Assembly (NCBI GenBank): GCA_902762325.1
Contig: CACWNV010000041.1
Location: 1 to 51,137 of the forward strand
From: an uncultured Prevotellaceae bacterium
GTDB taxonomy: Bacteria > Bacteroidota > Bacteroidia > Bacteroidales > Bacteroidaceae
Direction: 5' to 3'
DNA length: 51,137 nt
Shown: piece by piece, positions 43,717-51,137 of the stretch
How the letters are laid out: the number at the start of each line of letters is the position of its first letter
Numbering within the stretch: the stretch's first letter is position 1
The notes under the pieces: model-generated
The model's database searches: none
What the model was told of the DNA's origin: nothing
The model's input: only the letters and a program-made list of their open reading frames with translations
Made by a program: the position numbers and the translations under genes

Positions 43717-45858
43717 ATGAATAAAAAGCTATTATTAATGTTGGGTCTGGTGCTGTTGCAGTTTTCACACGTGATGGCGCAAAAGACGGTTTATATCCCA
43801 TACGAGTGGCGTAACAGGACCGATACGCTCATCTATGCGGAGAACGACCCCAACAACCGTTATACGTGGTCGAAGTCACGTAGTAAGGAGTCGGAGAATG
43901 TCATTGTGTTCTGGGACAAGTATTACGGTAATACAGACCCGCAGAAGACAACAGGGTTCTATCACGTCGACATCGACGACCTGCTCAGAAAGTGTGAGGC
44001 GTTTTTTGAACTGGAAATCAATCAGCTCGGATTTGTCGATCCCAATAACTCCAACCTGAATAAGTATAAGGTGATGGTGCTGATGAACCACACGACGGAA
44101 TGGACCTGCTATGGTGGCGGATACGACTTTCAGGTATCGGCACTATGGCTGAACCCGTCAACATGCCAGCCCGTAGGTCATTCTGTTGCCCATGAGATCG
44201 GCCACTCTTTCCATTATATGTGCTATGCGGAGGCTTCTAACCACGGAGCGATAGGAGGAGTACAGACCGGCTTCCACGGAGCAGTCGGAAACGGAAGCGT
44301 TACTTGGGAACAGACAGCCCAGTGGCAGGCAAATCAGTCATATCCCGAACTGATGTACGACCAGAGCATCGGCGTGTTCCGTAACTCGCATAACTATGCC
44401 TATACACATGAGTGGCACCGCTATCAGAGCTATTGGTTCTTCTATTATCTCTGCCAGTATTACAATGACATCAAGACGGTGGCTAATGTCTGGAACTATC
44501 CCGAGACAAGGATCAAGGACTTCAACGAGGTGCTGATGGACTATAAGAAACTGAGCGTGGATGATCTGTACCGCCTTTACTTCGATTATGCCTGTCGTCT
44601 TGCCACATGGGATCTGGAGGTCTGCAAACCCTATCGGAATCCCTATATCGGCGATTTCAATTATCGCTGCGTTCAGGTTGACGAGAAGAAATACCAGGTG
44701 GCATTGTCGAGTTGTCCCCAGAGCACTGGCTTCAACGTGATTCCGCTGAAGGTTCCCCAGGCAGGAACGGAGGTGACAACGAACTTTACGGCTCTTCGAT
44801 ATGATTCAGAACTGGCAGAGGGAGACCCCGCTGAGTATCTCAACGAGAACACGGGCTTTACGAAAGCCAATACGAAGAAGTACAATGTGATTAACGGTTC
44901 ATACCGTGGCTTCCGCCTGGGCTATGTGGCATTGTTGAAAGACGGTACCCGGAAATACTATTCCCAGGATTCCATCTATTGTACAGGCGGTACGGAGAAG
45001 ACGGAATCTGTTTCGTTCACTGTTCCTGAGAATGTCAGTAAGATGTGGCTCATCGTCTCCCCGGCATTGAAGCGCTATATCCAGCATAAGTGGGACGAGT
45101 CGTTCAACGGCGATGACCAGTGGCCTTATCAGGTGGAATTCGATGGTACCGACATAGGCAGCAAGGCAACGGTCTATGTCTCTCCGAAGATTGACGGTCG
45201 GGTGATTGCCGATGCAACCTTCACATGGGATGTCACATTCCCGTATAATGGCTCTGCCTATACAGGAGCTTCGGTTGTCGTTGGCGGTTCGGCAGCATCC
45301 ACCCTTGGCACAGCCTTCCAGATGCCGGTTGAGAATATCAGCAGCAAGATGCAGGCTTACTCCGCAAGCGGACCTTCGAACGGGAGAATCATGTTCTATG
45401 CCGTGAACACCAATGGCAGTCTTGCTGCAAGCGGTTCGACGGCAAATGGCTATGGCCATTGGTTCAATGCTGCAGGTACGGTTTGTCCTTATTCTAACGG
45501 ATACATCTATTCTGAGTTTACTCCCCAGACGATGACCTTCTACGTTGGGCAGTATCCTGGCAAATGTCCTACCGGCAATAAATATACCGTCAGACAGGCA
45601 TTGCGCTATAAGAAGAATGCACAGGAGACAGCCACCGCCTATTTCGTCTTCAATGTGACGATAGGTAATACTGAGTCAGTAGAACTGACCAAGGTGGAGT
45701 ATGACGAAGAGACCGTCCTTGGCGTTAGGAATGTCACCCTCCCGGCAGCTTCACAGGCTGATGGCATCTATAATCTGAGAGGCCAGAAGATGAACTCAGC
45801 CGAGTCGTTGCCCAAGGGCATATATATCGTCAATGGTAAGAAAGTATTGGTGAAATAG
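43717..45858 (+). CDS. DUF6055-like secreted HExxH metallopeptidase-type protein
   Basis: A 713-residue exported protein. The signal peptide is MNKKLLLMLGLVLLQFSHVMA. A zinc motif AHEIGHSFHY lies at 158-167 (His159, Glu160, His163) after a jelly-like N-terminal region; this combination fits DUF6055. The C-terminal third (about 500-690) has a DUF4859-like domain similar to that of the CotH protein, and the end (GIYNLRGQKMNSAESLPKGI, then YIVNGKKVLVK) is a T9SS-like tail. It probably acts at the cell surface on protein or glycoprotein. It follows the CotH gene by 30 nt and ends the locus at a strong terminator. Confidence 0.8.
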   Translation: MNKKLLLMLGLVLLQFSHVMAQKTVYIPYEWRNRTDTLIYAENDPNNRYTWSKSRSKESENVIVFWDKYYGNTDPQKTTGFYHVDIDDLLRKCEAFFELEINQLGFVDPNNSNLNKYKVMVLMNHTTEWTCYGGGYDFQVSALWLNPSTCQPVGHSVAHEIGHSFHYMCYAEASNHGAIGGVQTGFHGAVGNGSVTWEQTAQWQANQSYPELMYDQSIGVFRNSHNYAYTHEWHRYQSYWFFYYLCQYYNDIKTVANVWNYPETRIKDFNEVLMDYKKLSVDDLYRLYFDYACRLATWDLEVCKPYRNPYIGDFNYRCVQVDEKKYQVALSSCPQSTGFNVIPLKVPQAGTEVTTNFTALRYDSELAEGDPAEYLNENTGFTKANTKKYNVINGSYRGFRLGYVALLKDGTRKYYSQDSIYCTGGTEKTESVSFTVPENVSKMWLIVSPALKRYIQHKWDESFNGDDQWPYQVEFDGTDIGSKATVYVSPKIDGRVIADATFTWDVTFPYNGSAYTGASVVVGGSAASTLGTAFQMPVENISSKMQAYSASGPSNGRIMFYAVNTNGSLAASGSTANGYGHWFNAAGTVCPYSNGYIYSEFTPQTMTFYVGQYPGKCPTGNKYTVRQALRYKKNAQETATAYFVFNVTIGNTESVELTKVEYDEETVLGVRNVTLPAASQADGIYNLRGQKMNSAESLPKGIYIVNGKKVLVK

Positions 45859-45893
45859 AAGTCGCTGAGCATCAGACTTGATATATTGGATAG

Positions 45894-45932
45894 AGCTAAG
45901 GCTTGCCCGAGTGGTTAGCCTTAGCTTTTTTT
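45894..45932 (+). terminator. Terminator of the GH127-CotH-DUF6055 operon
   Basis: AGCTAAGGCT (45894-45903) pairs with AGCCTTAGCT (45917-45926), followed by a T run to 45932, starting 36 nt past the stop codon. Confidence 0.9.
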
Positions 45933-46650
45933 GATGGTGACGGCAAATGAATCACTTCCGTTTTGTCGTCAAATAGTTTGACAAAATCTTGTCGGGGAAA
46001 AGTGGTGAAAGAGAAGTTAAAATCTGTAAAAGTTGATTCTTCATTCTTTATTCTTCATTCTTCATTTTGTGAAAGCTTAGGTTTCTCACCCTCATACCTT
46101 ACCTTTGACCGCGCCAAAGGTTATGTTTCATCGCATGAAACATGGTCTTTCACACGACGAAACCTTACCTTTCGCGCATCAAAACCTTACCTCTCGCAAA
46201 TCCGTATTTTGTAAACCTCTTGTTTACAGATAAGAATCCATGTAACCATCTGTCAGCCAACAAGTTACCAGAAACTTTAAAAAATGTCGTTTTTTCGACC
46301 GAAGTACTCTTTCGTGACCAAGACCCCCTGTTTTTTGGGCTCAAAACGTGATGTTTATTTGACAAATTCCCGTTTAGCCGGATTCGTAATTCGGGTGTAT
46401 CGAGCACGGGTATTTGTAATGCCCAACATAAGAAGGACATTGTATAATGGAATAATATTGGGATGCCAAATTGCAAAATAATGCCGCTGGCATTTCTTCC
46501 CTTGCAACACAACACAAGATCAAACGCCCACGGCATTTCATCCTTTGAATACAAATCCTTTTATACATTATTATCATGGGGGCATGCCTCTGTTATTTTT
46601 AGGGAACGACATAGGATTTGCCCTATAGTGCACTGAAAGTGCAACAGAAC

Positions 46651-46804
46651 ACAGGCAGGGGTGAAGTGAAGCGGAACCCCTGCTTAGAGATCACAAATAG
46701 ACAAGTGCCAAAGGTACGACAGAATCTCTGTCACCACCGCTTGGGGGTTCTACCCACTCTCGCCTGATTTACAGGTGTTCCGCTTCGCTCCACCGCCTGC
46801 CTGT
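46651..46804. repeat. Large imperfect inverted repeat, structured element
   Basis: A 27-nt left arm (46651-46677; begins ACAGGCAGG, ends AAGCGGAAC) pairs with a 28-nt right arm (46777-46804; begins GTTCCGCTT, ends CCTGCCTGT) with two mismatches and one bulge. Inside is a competing hairpin GCAGGGGT/ACCCCTGC (46655-46683). It could be an RNA structure or the ends of a small mobile element. Confidence 0.55.
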
Positions 46805-46894
46805 AATCTTACTCCCCGTCGGGGATTATGTGGTACTGAATGCAGGACGTTTCATATCAACTGCTATATCATGGCCAATTTTTAACGCGAATGC

Positions 46895-46926
46895 TTTGGC
46901 AGTCTGAGAATATGTTGGTAACTTTG
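46895..46926 (+). promoter_or_regulatory. Promoter of the TPR-HTH regulator gene
   Basis: TTTG (46895-46898) and TAACTTTG (46919-46926) are 20 bp apart, matching the Bacteroidota consensus. The leader would be about 80 nt. Confidence 0.65.
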
Positions 46927-47011
46927 CCATCATCTACTAACGATGTGGAAGTCCTATCATGAAAAATGACGTGACACACAATATCAACTCAATAAACGAA
47001 TTCTTGGAAAT

Positions 47012-48607
47012 GTGAACAAAATACATATAGCAATAATGGCGGTACTCCTGCTGTTCTCTGCCTGTGGAAGCAGGGAAGCGCGGCGGATGCTCGACAGGGC
47101 TGAGGCAGTCATGAGTGAGGATCCCAGTGAAGCTATTGCCATCCTTGACAGCATCAGTGATGACGGATTGTCACGTAGCCAGCGGATGCACATGGAACTG
47201 CTACGGGCAGAGGCCATGAACCTGACTTATCAGTCCATGGACACCCTCAGCGGCATGGAATATGTCGCTGACTATTACCGCCCTTTTTGGGGTCATAGCC
47301 ATCGCTACATGAGGAGCCTCTACATGCTGGGGTGCGTATTCCGTGACCGGGGCGATGCCCCAACGGCAATCCAATATTATCAGGAAGCTGCCAATCAAGC
47401 CGATACCACTCAGGCCGACTGCAACTTCTATACCCTATGCCGCATCTACGGACAAATGGCAGTGCTCTTCCAGAAGCAGCGTTCGCCCCGGCAGGAGTTA
47501 GAGGTTGAGCGCAAGGCTTACGATGCAGCCATGAAAGCCAAAGACACCTTGGCTGCCATCAGCTATTATAAATACATGGCAGGAGCCTATTATGCTCTGG
47601 GGATGAAAGATTCAGCACTTACCATTGTAGAGAACGCAATTTCTCTATATACAAAGAGGAAGGAAAAATCCAAAGCCGCCGCTGAAATGGGTGTTGCCTC
47701 GGATTTCTACATCAAGAAAAAGGATTTCAGGCGGGCAGACAGTCTTCTTAAACAATATGAAGCATATTCTGGTTTTTTTGATAATAATGGGAAAATCACC
47801 CCTGGCAGGGAAACATACTACTATACCAAAGGGCTTTACTACCAAGGTATACAGAAAACAGATTCCGCCATCTTTTATTATCGTAAGCTGCTTAGCCCGC
47901 TTATTGACATTGAAGATGTAGAATTAGGTTACAAAGGCTTGATGTCTGTTTACCATCATCTGGGCAAGGCTGACTCCACGCTTAAATACGCAAACCTTTA
48001 CGCACAAGCCAACGACTCGGCAAATATTCTTCATTCAGCAGACGAGATTACACGCACTCAGGCCCTTTACAACTACACTCAATTCCGGCTACAGGCAGAA
48101 CAAGAAAGACATCATGCCATGACTAATCTCTATGTGGCATTTGCACTCGGTGTTATTCTCTGCATCCTCATGCTCATTATTTATTTAGGCATTATTCAAG
48201 TCAGACATCACCGAGAAAAGGTACAAATTGCAGAACAACAGCTGCACACCCGCTTGTCAGAATTGGAACACCAGCTTACGATCAAGGAAATGATGGATGT
48301 GGAGAAGGAGATGATGGACTCGCCACTGGTAAACTCTTTCCATGAAATGTCAAAATCATCAGTAAAGAAGCCTACACTCGACGAATGGAGTCAGTTGCGC
48401 TCCTTCCTCAGGGATAAGCTGCCGGCATTCTGGGATAAGCTGCATGAATGCGAACCGCCGCTTAGGATAGAGGAAGTTGACGTGTGTCTGCTTATCAGGC
48501 TGCAGTTCAAGGCCAAGGACATCGCAAACCTGACAGGCATGTCCCTTCAAAGCATCTCAAACATCCGGCGCAGACTGCTCCAGCGGGTGTTGAGTTCGAC
48601 CGTCTGA
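47012..48607 (+). CDS. Lipoprotein-signal TPR protein with transmembrane helix and C-terminal HTH
   Basis: A 531-residue protein starting with GTG at 47012. The N-terminus (MNKIHIAIMAVLLLFSACGS) reads as a lipoprotein signal. Several TPR-like repeats follow (about 20-350, for example SLYMLGCVFRDRGDAPTAIQ), then one transmembrane helix (about 371-394), a charged coiled coil and a C-terminal helix-turn-helix (RLQFKAKDIANLTGMSLQSI, SNIRRRLL). This is the plan of Bacteroidota membrane-bound regulators: an outer TPR sensor and a cytoplasmic DNA-binding domain. A lipobox and an inner helix in one chain is topologically odd. It lies just upstream of the RHS toxin cassette. Confidence 0.82.
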   Translation: MNKIHIAIMAVLLLFSACGSREARRMLDRAEAVMSEDPSEAIAILDSISDDGLSRSQRMHMELLRAEAMNLTYQSMDTLSGMEYVADYYRPFWGHSHRYMRSLYMLGCVFRDRGDAPTAIQYYQEAANQADTTQADCNFYTLCRIYGQMAVLFQKQRSPRQELEVERKAYDAAMKAKDTLAAISYYKYMAGAYYALGMKDSALTIVENAISLYTKRKEKSKAAAEMGVASDFYIKKKDFRRADSLLKQYEAYSGFFDNNGKITPGRETYYYTKGLYYQGIQKTDSAIFYYRKLLSPLIDIEDVELGYKGLMSVYHHLGKADSTLKYANLYAQANDSANILHSADEITRTQALYNYTQFRLQAEQERHHAMTNLYVAFALGVILCILMLIIYLGIIQVRHHREKVQIAEQQLHTRLSELEHQLTIKEMMDVEKEMMDSPLVNSFHEMSKSSVKKPTLDEWSQLRSFLRDKLPAFWDKLHECEPPLRIEEVDVCLLIRLQFKAKDIANLTGMSLQSISNIRRRLLQRVLSSTV

Positions 48608-48701
48608 TTATGAAACTGTAATAACGCCCCATTTCATCGGAGCTCAGACATTTTGTTTAGTTTTGTTAAGTAGTTTTGTGTGTGGATTGGCGGTAAATTA
48701 C

Positions 48702-48709
48702 TATTTTTG
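48702..48709 (+). promoter_or_regulatory. -7 box before the RHS cassette
   Basis: TATTTTTG matches TAnnTTTG and lies 38 nt before the ATG at 48748. No well-spaced -33 box is seen. If real, the orphan cassette can be expressed independently. Confidence 0.45.
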
Positions 48710-48747
48710 CTGCAGAATCAATGAGAAGAGTATAAGCTAAAATATGA

Positions 48748-49641
48748 ATGACAGTGCAGAATCATAAGTACAATTTTTCGATTAAGCGAGAGAAGAGAAA
48801 GCTTGCTTGCTTTTCAGAGCGTGAGAAAAATCGACCGAAGGTCAACGGAAAGGAATTCGACGGCATGCACGGTCTGAACACCTACGACTACGGCGCAAGG
48901 CAGTACAATCCTGTCACAGGAAGATGGGATAGGATGGATCCGCATAGTGAAAACTATTATCCACATAGCCAGTATGCATATTGTAATAATACGCCAATGA
49001 ATGCCATTGATCCTGATGGAAAAGATGATTATAGATTGAATGCTGCTGGACAATTCGAATTTTGGAGAAAATCCAATGCCAAAACAACAGATAGAATTTA
49101 CACATTGGATGGAAAAAGCAATATTACAATTAACAATACGACAACAAAGCAACTAATGTCAGATAGAGATGATTATGATGGGAATTATGCAGTTGGTGGA
49201 GCCGAGATGCAGGACTTATTTAAATTCTGTTCGGATAATTCTAATGTAGAATGGAGATTGAATGGTTATAAAAATAAAGGTAAAACTACATATTTGATAG
49301 CAACATCACATGAGGAGGATGGAGTAGGAATAACTAATGGTGAAAATAACGAACTTGATTTATTCGTAAGTATTCATAGCCACCCAGGTGATTCTCCGGC
49401 AAAAGCATCTGGGTATGGAAAGAATTCTGTACAAGGCAAAAAACTAGTATCCACAGGTGATGACCAATTTAACGTAAACGACGTTTATCTTCATTTCAAC
49501 AATGCGGGAAAGGCATATCCATCACAGTATCCTCGGTTTTATATTTATCATACTAAGACACAAACGAGAATCGGCTATGACCCAGATAGCCCACGAACTT
49601 CAGTTAAAAAGATAAGAAAAGCCTCAGATTTAATCCCATAA
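48748..49641 (+). CDS. Orphan RHS C-terminal cassette with JAMM/JAB-type toxin domain
   Basis: A 297-residue fragment. Residues about 33-92 are the RHS core end (GKEFDGMHGLNTYDYGARQY, NPVTGRWDRMDP, then NAIDPDGK). This is the point where polymorphic toxins switch to variable tips. The tip (about 93-297) contains VSIHSHPGD (His210, His212) and STGDD (Ser235, Asp238), a JAMM-like HxHP...Sx2D set, as in JAB-like toxin 1. It has no signal, shell or secretion part, so it is a displaced cassette that would gain delivery by recombination into a full RHS gene. The start ATG 48748 is weak. A 72-nt in-frame insertion separates its first nine residues from the core. Confidence 0.72.
   Translation: MTVQNHKYNFSIKREKRKLACFSEREKNRPKVNGKEFDGMHGLNTYDYGARQYNPVTGRWDRMDPHSENYYPHSQYAYCNNTPMNAIDPDGKDDYRLNAAGQFEFWRKSNAKTTDRIYTLDGKSNITINNTTTKQLMSDRDDYDGNYAVGGAEMQDLFKFCSDNSNVEWRLNGYKNKGKTTYLIATSHEEDGVGITNGENNELDLFVSIHSHPGDSPAKASGYGKNSVQGKKLVSTGDDQFNVNDVYLHFNNAGKAYPSQYPRFYIYHTKTQTRIGYDPDSPRTSVKKIRKASDLIP
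48844..48911 (+). repeat. RHS core direct repeat, copy 1 (identical to 51009-51076)
   Basis: 68 bp identical to the copy at 51009-51076 (starts AACGGAAAGGAATTC, ends GGCAGTACAATCC). It encodes the invariant RHS core end and would serve as a recombination seam for exchanging toxin tips. Confidence 0.9.
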
Positions 49642-49644
49642 TAT

Positions 49645-50508
49645 ATGATGAGAAAAATAATAACCACAATATTTTTATGTATCGCTCTGATTGCATGTAA
49701 TAGGAACGGTAGTAATTCTTCTGCTATAATGCCTCCAGAGTTAGATAGTATTTTGGATGAATATATAGCAAACAATCCGAAAAGAAACGTTTTCAATATA
49801 GTTTTTGAGAACCGTAACCACAAACAGTTTTTCTACCTTCAAAGTTATCCAGATTTTTATGACGGTAATTTCGTGGATGGGTGTTTTATAAAGAACGGGA
49901 AAATCATCATATTCTGGTCGGTCAACAAATCGTGGAAAGACAGTTTGCTTCATATTCCACAGGAGGAACTTTGCTTTGATTCTTTGGCAAAATATTCAGA
50001 TATTAATAAAGTTGGCGTTCACTTTGATGGTTCACCCTATCATTTGACATATAGAATACTGTCTGTGAATAAATACAGAAAAGCAGAAGATTCTGACTGG
50101 AGTTATCCAGAACCTGCGTGTGACAGCAATGTCATAAGCAGTGCGGCTCTGAATAAGATAGTTAATGATTTCATAAACACAAATGACTCGCCCACTATTA
50201 CATATTTACGCTTTAGTAATGTGAATGGTGACAACTTTGTTTCTATAGGATATGATATTGTATATAACCCTGAAACGTTTTCAGGTATGTTTTACCGCAA
50301 TGGGAGAATTGTCATTGTGTATTCACTTGACAACATTAGAAACTTAGATATAATAGATAGAAAATCGCTACTTCCCATACAAACGATTAGCGATTACAGG
50401 TCTATTAAAAGGAAATTCCCAAGATTTCCGGAAAAGAAGTATCGTATTGTTTCAAAAGGGAAAATGGAACGAATTACTTCTGATAATAGTATTTGGATGG
50501 ATATTTGA
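49645..50508 (+). CDS. Putative immunity lipoprotein for the RHS-JAMM toxin
   Basis: A 287-residue protein immediately (3 nt) downstream of the toxin tip. MMRKIITTIFLCIALIACNR is a lipoprotein signal (Cys18). The rest consists of two similar-looking halves: NKQFFYLQSYPDFYDGNF...FIKNGKIIIFWSVN and DSPTITYLRFSN...MFYRNGRIVIVYSLDN, each with a (K/R)NG(K/R)I(I/V)I hairpin, which suggests an internal duplication. Position makes it the cognate immunity protein; its envelope location would fit a toxin that acts in the periplasm. No known family was recognised. Confidence 0.65.
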   Translation: MMRKIITTIFLCIALIACNRNGSNSSAIMPPELDSILDEYIANNPKRNVFNIVFENRNHKQFFYLQSYPDFYDGNFVDGCFIKNGKIIIFWSVNKSWKDSLLHIPQEELCFDSLAKYSDINKVGVHFDGSPYHLTYRILSVNKYRKAEDSDWSYPEPACDSNVISSAALNKIVNDFINTNDSPTITYLRFSNVNGDNFVSIGYDIVYNPETFSGMFYRNGRIVIVYSLDNIRNLDIIDRKSLLPIQTISDYRSIKRKFPRFPEKKYRIVSKGKMERITSDNSIWMDI

Positions 50509-50594
50509 TGTGCAATAAACATCAAAGTAACTCGTAAATCAGAGTGACAGTTTTTTGATTGGCTGATGCGAACAAGTATGTAAAACAGTAAGAC

Positions 50595-51137
50595 ATGAAC
50601 CAGATAATACTACGACAAATGAACATAGAGGCCCAAGTTCACTTTCGGACGGCGGTTCCGAACATCAGCGTCGCCATGGGCAGCACCAGGGAGCTCCTTC
50701 CCTCGGAGATTCTTAATGCGGACTCCACGGACTACCTGCTCGGCGGTGCTCTCACATTGAGGAACGGAAGAATCGACAAGTACCTGTTCGACGAAGGCTA
50801 CTGCCAGGCAAGGAAGTACGTCCGCAACTACAGCCAGGACAACTTCACGTTCTGCTACTTCGACCGTGACCATCTGGGGAACGTCCGTCAGGTGAGGGAG
50901 GCGAACGGCGGCAGTGACGGAAGGGTCATCCAGACGCTGAACTACTATCCCTTCGGTGCGCAGCTGTGCGACGGCACCACGGACAGCAACGTGCAGAATC
51001 ACAAGTATAACGGAAAGGAATTCGACGGCATGCACGGTCTGAACACCTACGACTACGGCGCAAGGCAGTACAATCCCGTAACCGCACGCTGGGACAGGAT
51101 GGATCCGCTGTGTGAGAAATACTACAGCATCAGCCCG
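50595..51137 (+). CDS. RHS-repeat protein fragment, cut by window end
   Basis: An open frame of 181 codons from ATG 50595 to the window edge with no stop. It reads DSTDYLLGGALTLRNGRIDK, YFDRDHLGNVRQV, LNYYPFGAQL, then GKEFDGMHGLNTYDYGARQY and RWDRMDPLCEKYY: the classic end of an RHS core before the variable tip. It starts without shell or signal regions, so it is another 5'-truncated cassette or the core end of an array. GC content is clearly higher than in the toxin and immunity genes just upstream. Its variable tip lies outside the window. Confidence 0.75.
   Translation, partial: MNQIILRQMNIEAQVHFRTAVPNISVAMGSTRELLPSEILNADSTDYLLGGALTLRNGRIDKYLFDEGYCQARKYVRNYSQDNFTFCYFDRDHLGNVRQVREANGGSDGRVIQTLNYYPFGAQLCDGTTDSNVQNHKYNGKEFDGMHGLNTYDYGARQYNPVTARWDRMDPLCEKYYSISP
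51009..51076 (+). repeat. RHS core direct repeat, copy 2 (identical to 48844-48911)
   Basis: Second copy of the 68-bp identical tract, 2165 bp downstream of the first. The two copies bracket the JAMM toxin tip, the immunity gene and the start of the next RHS fragment. Confidence 0.9.

Larger units (their letters stand above)
45859..47011. other. 1.15-kb gene-free region with structured repeats
   Basis: Short open frames exist here but none has a plausible protein or start. Visible items are the operon terminator (45894-45932), three ACCTTACC-type boxes with a palindrome (46094-46200), two related GGCATTTCwTCCyTTG blocks (about 46489 and 46534), a large imperfect inverted repeat (46651-46804) and a promoter (46895-46926). 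Confidence 0.6.

Noticed and set aside
45963-46554. Several short open frames (60-130 codons) on both strands.
   Set aside because: They overlap each other, lack plausible starts and show biased, repeat-derived residues; the region is better explained as intergenic repeats.
50610-51035. A 141-codon minus-strand frame.
   Set aside because: It is the shadow of the high-GC RHS fragment on the plus strand, which has clear YYPFG and GKEFDG motifs.

Overview
The window looks like a chromosomal segment of a gut or rumen Bacteroidales, most likely Prevotella or a close relative. Three things point there. Promoters are of the Bacteroidota type, with a TAnnTTTG box about 19-20 bp after a TTG/TTTG box, seen upstream of infC, thrS, ligA, coaW, the YtxH gene and others. 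The secretome is Prevotella-like: BspA leucine-rich repeats, CotH, GH26/GH97/GH127 enzymes and C-terminal tails resembling T9SS sorting domains. The housekeeping genes (infC-rpmI-rplT, thrS, def, ruvX, murB, type II coaW) have Bacteroidota character.

Layout. (1) 263-13106 is an AT-rich, all-plus-strand defence island whose first genes overlap by 4-8 nt. It opens with a PD-(D/E)XK-fold protein, an HsdM-like protein with altered catalytic motifs, a half-length HsdS-like protein, an OLD/RecF-type ATPase and an HNH nuclease (a Septu PtuA/PtuB-like pair). A 41-aa helicase-associated-domain micro-ORF and a metallopeptidase gene broken by an amber codon follow. Then come a PARIS-like ATPase plus DUF4435 Toprim pair, a second larger ATPase plus HNH pair, and a decayed gene. 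No HsdR translocase is present. (2) 13111-16238 holds a BspA-type LRR protein without a visible signal peptide, a secreted GH26 and an exported protein. (3) 16258-31359 is a housekeeping block: ligA, a B3/4-domain protein, a Nudix hydrolase, rplT/rpmI/infC, thrS, a TPR protein, def, ruvX, a SPOR lipoprotein, YtxH and holin-X type envelope proteins, an MBL hydrolase, murB, a lipoprotein and coaW. (4) 31360-34155 has a putative MITE-like intergenic element and an ECF sigma / membrane protein / exported protein operon. (5) 34325-45858 is a carbohydrate locus. GH97 and GH127 run left and a second GH127 runs right from a divergent promoter region; a small exported protein, a CotH-kinase protein and a DUF6055-like HExxH protein follow. 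There is no SusC/SusD pair. (6) 45859-51137 has a structured 1.15 kb intergenic region, a lipoprotein-TPR-TM-HTH regulator, an orphan RHS C-terminal cassette with a JAMM-type toxin and a lipoprotein immunity candidate, and the start of a second RHS fragment that runs off the window.

The defence genes probably work as ATPase sensor plus nuclease or Toprim effector modules. The most novel-looking arrangement is the degenerate HsdM / half-HsdS pair co-translated with a PtuA/PtuB-like module and a PD-(D/E)XK protein. It could be a modification-independent DNA-recognition platform feeding a Septu-like effector. All functions are inferred from motifs and gene order; no database search was run.
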